Below are positions 5,623 to 10,593 of a DNA stretch of 10,593 bases, one piece after another (position 1 is the first letter of the stretch; each line of letters begins with the position of its first letter). Source of the DNA: Candidatus Scybalocola fimicaballi (GTDB taxonomy: Bacteria; Bacteroidota; Bacteroidia; Bacteroidales; Paludibacteraceae); assembly GCA_002317115.1 (NCBI GenBank), contig DCIP01000206.1, forward strand, positions 1,406 to 11,998. The letters are read 5' to 3'. The notes under the pieces were generated by a model. It was not told the DNA's origin. It worked only from the letters and a program-made list of their open reading frames with translations, and did no database searches. The position numbers and the translations under genes were made by a program.

Positions 5623-7329
5623 ATGAGCATCAAAAACATACATAAATACATTATTGCGATTGTGGCAGTTGCCGCAGTCGCCTTCTGCGTTTTCTCGGAC
5701 AAACTATTCTTCAGATTGGATTTGACTCAGGAGAAACGTTACAGTATATCCGACAACACTAAGAACATGTTGAAGAATGCCGACGGCGATATCTCCGTCA
5801 CTGTCTATCTTGATGGCGACTTGAATGCCGGATTCTTGCGTCTGCGCAAGGCGACAAAGGAGATGCTGGACGAGTTTAATGTATACGCAGGTGGAGGATT
5901 CTCATATAAGTTTGTCAATCCTTCTGAGGCCGACAACGCTAAGGCCCGCGACAAGAAATACGATGAGCTTGAGAAACGTGGTTTGCGACGTATCCCCGTC
6001 TACGATAAGGATGCCGAGGGAAATCCAACAATGAAAGTCGTTTTTCCGTGGGCAGAGATCTCATATAAGGAGAAGAGTGGAAAGAAATCCACTCGACCTG
6101 TATGTCTGCTTAAGAATGTGCAGGGCAAGAGCGGAGAGGAGAATCTTAATCTATCAGAGCAGAGTCTAGAATATGAGTTGACTAACGTCCTTCGTCTGCT
6201 TACCGACAAGCGTGACACTCGCGTCGCCTTCCTTGAAGGACATGGAGAGTGGCCAGAGCAGTTCGTCTATGATTTCACAAAGACACTGAGCCAATACTAC
6301 AGCATCGATTTCGGAGCCATCGACAACCGTGATGACGTGCTTAACAACTATGCCGCTGTGATTGTGGCTGGTCCGACGTCGGCACTTCCAGAGAAAGACA
6401 AGTATGTGCTCGACCAATATATTATGAACGGAGGTAAAGTGCTATGGCTTGTCGACGCGGTGAAGATCTCATTGGACAGCCTCAGCAAAGAGTCGCAGAC
6501 AATCGGAGTTGTGAACCAGCTTAATCTCGACGACCAGTTGTTCCGCTACGGAGTGCGTGTCAACCCAGTGTTGCTTCAGGATGTGCAGTGCTCGATGATA
6601 CCTGTGAATATGGCAAGAGAGGGCGACCAACCTGATTTCAAACCAGCACCATGGTATTATTCACCATTGTTGATCACCTATCCATTCCACACTATCACAA
6701 AGAATGTGACACCAGTCAAGACAGAATTCGTAAGCTCATTGGATTTTGTCGGCGACACAACAAAGATCATGAAGACACCGTTGCTGCTAACATCGTCGAG
6801 CACACATGTTCAGACAATCCCGTCGATCGTGAGCATGGATATCATCAACGTAGAGAAGACAGGCTACTACTTCAACATCCGCAATATGATGACCGCTGCC
6901 CTACTTGAAGGCCAGTTCACTTCGATCTACAAAAACCGTATGGCACCGGAGGGAATCAAGGCGACGTCGCCAATAAAGACAGAGAGCCAGCCTACTAAGA
7001 TGATCGTAGTGGCCGACGCCGACGTCATCCGCAACGATGTGCAGGGATTCGGAGCCAACGCACAGGTTTTGCCGCTCGGCTACGACCAGTATATGAACCA
7101 ACAGTTTGGCAACAGCGATTTCCTACTCAACTGCGTCAACTACCTAACCGATGACGATGGATGGATGCAGCTACGAAACAGAGAGGTGAAGCTACGTCTG
7201 CTTAACAAAGCGTCGGCAATCGGAGCCCGTCAGTTCTGGCAGCTACTCAACGTCCTACTTCCAGTGCTATTGCTTGGAATCTTCGCCGGAGTATATTTGT
7301 TTGTGAGAAAGAGGAAGTACAGTAATTAA
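5623..7329 (+). CDS. gldG: GldG, ABC-transporter-associated gliding protein
   Basis: This 568-residue protein has an N-terminal membrane anchor at about 8-27 and the family segment LDLTQEKRYSIS (32-43). A long soluble region of the ABC-type uncharacterised transport (PF09822-like) kind includes VAFLEGHGEW (about 203-212), and a C-terminal membrane helix at about 541-561 is followed by basic RKRK. This is the GldG layout. In Flavobacterium, GldG works with the permease GldF and the ATPase GldA, and gldF normally lies directly upstream. Here no gldF is visible; the gene before gldG is hepT, 40 bases away. GldF may be encoded elsewhere or lost. Full length, no frameshift seen. The start ATG at 5623 immediately precedes the membrane anchor. 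Confidence 0.88.
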   Translation: MSIKNIHKYIIAIVAVAAVAFCVFSDKLFFRLDLTQEKRYSISDNTKNMLKNADGDISVTVYLDGDLNAGFLRLRKATKEMLDEFNVYAGGGFSYKFVNPSEADNAKARDKKYDELEKRGLRRIPVYDKDAEGNPTMKVVFPWAEISYKEKSGKKSTRPVCLLKNVQGKSGEENLNLSEQSLEYELTNVLRLLTDKRDTRVAFLEGHGEWPEQFVYDFTKTLSQYYSIDFGAIDNRDDVLNNYAAVIVAGPTSALPEKDKYVLDQYIMNGGKVLWLVDAVKISLDSLSKESQTIGVVNQLNLDDQLFRYGVRVNPVLLQDVQCSMIPVNMAREGDQPDFKPAPWYYSPLLITYPFHTITKNVTPVKTEFVSSLDFVGDTTKIMKTPLLLTSSSTHVQTIPSIVSMDIINVEKTGYYFNIRNMMTAALLEGQFTSIYKNRMAPEGIKATSPIKTESQPTKMIVVADADVIRNDVQGFGANAQVLPLGYDQYMNQQFGNSDFLLNCVNYLTDDDGWMQLRNREVKLRLLNKASAIGARQFWQLLNVLLPVLLLGIFAGVYLFVRKRKYSN

Positions 7330-7336
7330 ATTGGAA

Positions 7337-7365
7337 CGAACACGGATCACACGAATATCACGGAT
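7337..7365. repeat. Left repeat of the GxxExxY cassette
   Basis: CGAACACGGAT (7337-7347) is the inverted complement of ATCCGTGTTCG at 7909-7919. A second ACGGAT box (7360-7365) lies exactly 18 bases after the first (7342-7347). The right end shows the same two boxes with the same spacing, inverted. Confidence 0.75.
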
Positions 7366-7395
7366 TTTCGACTATCGATAAATTCCGACAAAACA

Positions 7396-7454
7396 GATAA
7401 TACAGATGATTCGCTTCGCGAAATTTTGACGATTATAATAAAGGATAATACAGA
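7396..7454 (+). repeat. Short direct repeat with an internal hairpin upstream of the GxxExxY gene
   Basis: GATAATACAGA occurs at 7396-7406 and again at 7444-7454. Between them TTCGC-TTC-GCGAA (7410-7422) can form a 5-bp hairpin followed by ATTTTG, a weak terminator candidate for gldG. No promoter consensus was found in this 140-base gap. Confidence 0.5.
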
Positions 7455-7469
7455 CAAAAAATATAGAAT

Positions 7470-7841
7470 ATGCTATATAACGAAAAACAAAGCTACATCA
7501 TTAATGGTGCAGCAATGCATGTTTATAATGCGTTAGGTCACGGATTTTTAGAAGCAGTATACCAAGAAGCTCTTGAAATTGAATTTAGGAAACGAGGGAT
7601 TCCTTATGAGAGAGAAAAAGAATTAAAGATCTTTTATGATGGGCAAGAATTAAAGCAGACTTATAGAGCAGACTTCGTTTGTTACGAAAATATAATCGTA
7701 GAATTAAAGGCTGTATCAAAATTGGATGATGCTCATAGAAGTCAAGTATACAATTATCTAAAATCAACGGGCTACAAACTAGGATTACTATACAATTTCG
7801 GCAATTACGAAAGATTAGAATGGGAAAGAAAAGTCAGATAA
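7470..7841 (+). CDS. GxxExxY family protein (PD-(D/E)XK nuclease-like)
   Basis: This 123-residue protein matches the GxxExxY family throughout. The name-giving motif is G25-F-L-E28-A-V-Y31. A PD-(D/E)XK-like core follows, with D68 in YRADFV and E78-L-K80 in IIVELKAV, then Q92-VYNY and GLLYNFG. The fold predicts a metal-dependent nuclease or nucleic-acid-binding protein. The family's function is not established as far as I know, although it is widespread in Bacteroidota and other phyla. Length is normal and the motif residues are intact. The gene is AT-rich relative to gldG and argC, stands alone, and is enclosed by inverted repeats at 7337-7365 and 7891-7919. It looks like a small mobile or formerly mobile cassette. 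Confidence 0.88.
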   Translation: MLYNEKQSYIINGAAMHVYNALGHGFLEAVYQEALEIEFRKRGIPYEREKELKIFYDGQELKQTYRADFVCYENIIVELKAVSKLDDAHRSQVYNYLKSTGYKLGLLYNFGNYERLEWERKVR

Positions 7842-7873
7842 TTCAAATATCATCTGAATTAGATTATGAATTC

Positions 7874-7890
7874 AAGATTCAAAGAATCTT
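7874..7890 (+). terminator. Hairpin after the GxxExxY gene, possible terminator
   Basis: AAGATTC-AAA-GAATCTT is a perfect 7-bp stem with a 3-base loop, 33 bases after the stop codon. It is AT-rich and followed by ATCCG with no long T-run, so it would be a weak terminator at best. A smaller 6-bp stem (7840-7845 with 7855-7860) precedes it. Confidence 0.4.
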
Positions 7891-7919
7891 ATCCGTTCAA
7901 TCAAAGAAATCCGTGTTCG
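7891..7919. repeat. Right repeat of the GxxExxY cassette
   Basis: ATCCGTGTTCG (7909-7919) is the exact inverted complement of the left repeat. A second ATCCGT box at 7891-7896 lies 18 bases before the first (7909-7914), mirroring the left end. Together the two ends enclose about 583 bases holding a single gene. Confidence 0.72.
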
Positions 7920-7989
7920 AAACCAAAATGCCACGAAGTGGTTGGATTTAATTAATCCCGTTGCATTATGATTTATAAATTAGTTTTGG

Positions 7990-7997
7990 TAACTTTG
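7990..7997 (+). promoter_or_regulatory. Probable -7 box for argC
   Basis: TAACTTTG matches TAnnTTTG and lies 16 bases before the argC ATG, so the leader would be about 10 bases. The nearest upstream TTG is some 26 bases away, longer than ideal. No arginine-repressor operator was recognised in the gap. Confidence 0.45.
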
Positions 7998-8013
7998 CAA
8001 AAAATTATTTCAG

Positions 8014-8976
8014 ATGGTAAGAGTTGGAATCATAGGTGGTGCAGGTTACACCGCAGGTGAGTTGCTAAGAATCCTAGTCAACCACCCACAAGTAGAGATC
8101 AAGTTTGTAAACAGCACAAGTAATGCTGGCAACTATTTATATGAGGTTCACGAAGGTTTGTTCGGTGAGACAGAGATGAAGTTCACAGACGAATTGCCGT
8201 TTGATTCTATCGACGCAATGTTCATCTGCTCAGGTCACGGCGACAGCAAGAAATTCTTGGAGAGCCACGACGTACCAGCAAGCGTAAAGATCATCGACCT
8301 TTCACAGGACTACAGAGACGAGAGCAACGGTTTCGTATACGGTTTGCCAGAGGTTAACCGTGAGAGAATCAAGAAAGCCACTAAACTTGCCAACCCTGGT
8401 TGTTTCGCTACAGCCATCCAGATCGGACTTCTTCCACTTGCAGCAGCAGGATTGTTGAAAAGCGAGGTTCACACTAACGGAATCACAGGTTCAACAGGTG
8501 CAGGTGTTAAGCCAGGCGCAACATCACACTTCAGCTGGAGAAACAACAACATCTCTATCTACAAGGCATTCAAGCACCAGCACCTTATCGAGATCGGTAT
8601 GACAATGAGAAATCTTCAGCCATCATTCGATAAGGATATCAACTTCCTTCCAGTACGTGGCGACTTCGCACGTGGAATCTACGTAAGCCAGTACACAGAG
8701 TGTGACCTTGACGAAGAGGCTGCAATCAAGCTTTACAAGGATTTCTACAAGGACTCAGCATTTACATTCGTGATGGATGCCAATCCAGACTTGAAGCAGG
8801 TGGTCAACACAAACAAGGGAATTGTACACATTGAGAAGCACGGCAACAAGCTACTTATCATCTCTATGATCGACAACCTATTGAAGGGAGCGTCAGGTCA
8901 GGCAGTCCAGAACTTCAACTTGATGTTCGGTCTTGACGAGAAGATGGGATTGAACTTGAAGTCAGTCGCATTCTAA
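8014..8976 (+). CDS. argC: N-acetyl-gamma-glutamyl-phosphate reductase
   Basis: This 320-residue enzyme reduces N-acyl-glutamyl-phosphate to the semialdehyde with NADPH, the third step of arginine synthesis. The nucleotide-binding GIIGGAGYTAGELLRIL (5-21) opens the protein. The active site NPGCFAT puts the nucleophile at C130, and TGSTGAGVKPG (158-168) and the HQHLIEI region (H190) match the family. Length fits the bacteroidal short form. argD follows after 85 bases, so the two act in consecutive steps. Some Bacteroides use succinylated instead of acetylated intermediates, so the acyl group cannot be settled from this gene. Confidence 0.96.
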   Translation: MVRVGIIGGAGYTAGELLRILVNHPQVEIKFVNSTSNAGNYLYEVHEGLFGETEMKFTDELPFDSIDAMFICSGHGDSKKFLESHDVPASVKIIDLSQDYRDESNGFVYGLPEVNRERIKKATKLANPGCFATAIQIGLLPLAAAGLLKSEVHTNGITGSTGAGVKPGATSHFSWRNNNISIYKAFKHQHLIEIGMTMRNLQPSFDKDINFLPVRGDFARGIYVSQYTECDLDEEAAIKLYKDFYKDSAFTFVMDANPDLKQVVNTNKGIVHIEKHGNKLLIISMIDNLLKGASGQAVQNFNLMFGLDEKMGLNLKSVAF

Positions 8977-9061
8977 TTGATCTTACCTCAGATGTTAAAT
9001 TCGACGGGGCACTGTCGCGTCGGCATTACTAATTAAAGAACAATAATTCATACATTATAAA

Positions 9062-10192
9062 ATGAATCTATTCGACGTATATCCTCTTTTAGATGTCAAC
9101 ATCGTAAAAGGAAAAGGATGCAAGGTTTGGGATGAGAAAGGTCAGGAATACCTTGACCTATATGGTGGTCACGCAGTAATCTCTGTTGGTCACGCGCATC
9201 CTGATTATGTAAAAGCAATCAGCGACCAGGTAGCGACACTTGGTTTCTATTCCAACTCAGTAATCAATAAGCTTCAGCAGGAGTTGGCGGCAAAGCTTGG
9301 TAAGGCTTGCGGCTACGAGGATTACTCTCTATTCCTAATCAATTCAGGAGCTGAGGCTAACGAGAACGCATTGAAGCTTGCGTCGTTCACTAACGGCAGA
9401 AAACGCGTCTTGACTTTGGAGAAGGCTTTCCACGGCCGTACATCACTTGCTGTTGAGGCAACAAACAATCCAAAGATCATCGCGCCTATCAACGCTAACA
9501 ACCACGTCACTTACCTTCCAATCAACGATCTTGAGGCTTGGGAGAAGGAGATCTCTAAGGGCGACGTGTGTGCAGTGCTTCTTGAGTGCATTCAGGGAGT
9601 CGGTGGTATCCGTATGGTCACTAAAGAGTTCTTGAGCGGTCTACGTGAGCTTTGCGACAAATATGAGACAGTGCTAATCTGCGACGAGATCCAGTGTGGA
9701 TACGGACGTAGCGGTAAGTTCTTCGCTCACCAGCACCTTGGTGTTAAGCCAGATATGATCACAGTGGCTAAGGGTATCGCTAACGGATTCCCAATGGCTG
9801 GAGTGTTGATCTCACCTAAGTTCAAGCCAGTCTACGGACAGCTTGGTACAACATTCGGTGGCAACCACCTTGGATGTGCGGCTGCTATCAGCGTGCTAAA
9901 CATCATGGAGAAGGAGAACTTGGTAGCCAACGCAGCAGAGGTCGGCAAGTACTTGATGGATCAGTTGAAGGCAATCAAGTCGTCAAAGATCGTAGAGGTT
10001 CGTGGAGAAGGTTTGATGATCGGAATCGAGTTGAGCGAGCCATACAAAGAGATCCGTACAAAACTTGTGTTCGAGCAGCACGTCTTCACAGGATGCAGCG
10101 GCACAAATGTATTGCGTCTACTTCCACCTTTGTGCTTGACTAAGGCAGACGCAGACGAGTTCATCAAGCGTTTCAAGGCAGTGTTAAACTAA
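9062..10192 (+). CDS. argD: Acetylornithine (or succinylornithine) aminotransferase, PLP-dependent
   Basis: This 376-residue class III aminotransferase converts the semialdehyde made by ArgC to N-acyl-ornithine, using glutamate as amino donor. Visible signatures are LINSGAEANENALKLA (92-107), the cofactor aspartate D208 in LICDEIQCGYGRSGKF, and the PLP-binding lysine K237 in TVAKGIANGFPMAG. The TTFGGNHLGCAAA segment is also typical. No frameshift is seen and the length fits the bacteroidal form. It lies 85 bases after argC and 21 bases before proS, so argC-argD-proS may be one transcript. Specificity for acetyl versus succinyl substrates is not resolved. Confidence 0.95.
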   Translation: MNLFDVYPLLDVNIVKGKGCKVWDEKGQEYLDLYGGHAVISVGHAHPDYVKAISDQVATLGFYSNSVINKLQQELAAKLGKACGYEDYSLFLINSGAEANENALKLASFTNGRKRVLTLEKAFHGRTSLAVEATNNPKIIAPINANNHVTYLPINDLEAWEKEISKGDVCAVLLECIQGVGGIRMVTKEFLSGLRELCDKYETVLICDEIQCGYGRSGKFFAHQHLGVKPDMITVAKGIANGFPMAGVLISPKFKPVYGQLGTTFGGNHLGCAAAISVLNIMEKENLVANAAEVGKYLMDQLKAIKSSKIVEVRGEGLMIGIELSEPYKEIRTKLVFEQHVFTGCSGTNVLRLLPPLCLTKADADEFIKRFKAVLN

Positions 10193-10201
10193 GAAAAATA
10201 G

Positions 10202-10593
<392 letters not shown>

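Noticed and set aside
7337..7919. Insertion sequence around the GxxExxY gene
   Set aside because: No transposase is encoded and no target-site duplication could be identified outside the inverted repeats; I describe it as a repeat-bounded cassette only.
9002..9022. GC-rich patch between argC and argD as an attenuator or riboswitch
   Set aside because: Only a 5-bp stem (CGACG/CGTCG) can be drawn and no leader peptide or known aptamer pattern is visible.

Overview
The window looks like a chromosomal segment of a Bacteroidales-type Bacteroidota. Three things point there: a ssb-gldE-gldD-gldG block (gliding / type IX secretion-associated families), promoter boxes matching the Bacteroidota -7 consensus TAnnTTTG, and a short archaeal-type ProRS as is usual in this phylum. 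Shine-Dalgarno sequences are mostly absent. No species can be named from the sequence alone.

Layout. Positions 1-1729 (minus strand) hold manA then manC, four bases apart and transcribed leftwards; manC runs off the left edge. They make mannose-6-phosphate and GDP-mannose for glycan synthesis. Positions 1730-1989 are a divergent promoter region with a hexanucleotide array. From 1990 everything is on the plus strand: ssb, a four-helix-bundle (S23/Avd-like) protein, gldE and gldD (overlapping), a MntA/HepT (MNT-HEPN) toxin-antitoxin pair, gldG, a GxxExxY-family PD-(D/E)XK-like protein, argC, argD and the first 126 codons of proS.

The main pattern is that three small, AT-rich accessory modules sit singly in the junctions of an otherwise ordinary housekeeping segment: S23 between ssb and gldE, MNT-HEPN between gldD and gldG, and GxxExxY between gldG and argC. 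Two of the three are bounded by repeats. The S23 gene lies between arrays of a degenerate hexamer (CGTTTT/CGTCTT) that contain a 15/16-identical direct repeat. The GxxExxY gene lies between inverted 11-bp repeats (CGAACACGGAT), each carrying a second ACGGAT box exactly 18 bp further in. No transposase or integrase is visible, so if these are mobile they move by other means or are helped in trans.

All the genes belong to known families. What may be new is the repeat architecture around the small inserts, not a new multi-gene system. No intergenic stretch exceeds 300 bases.
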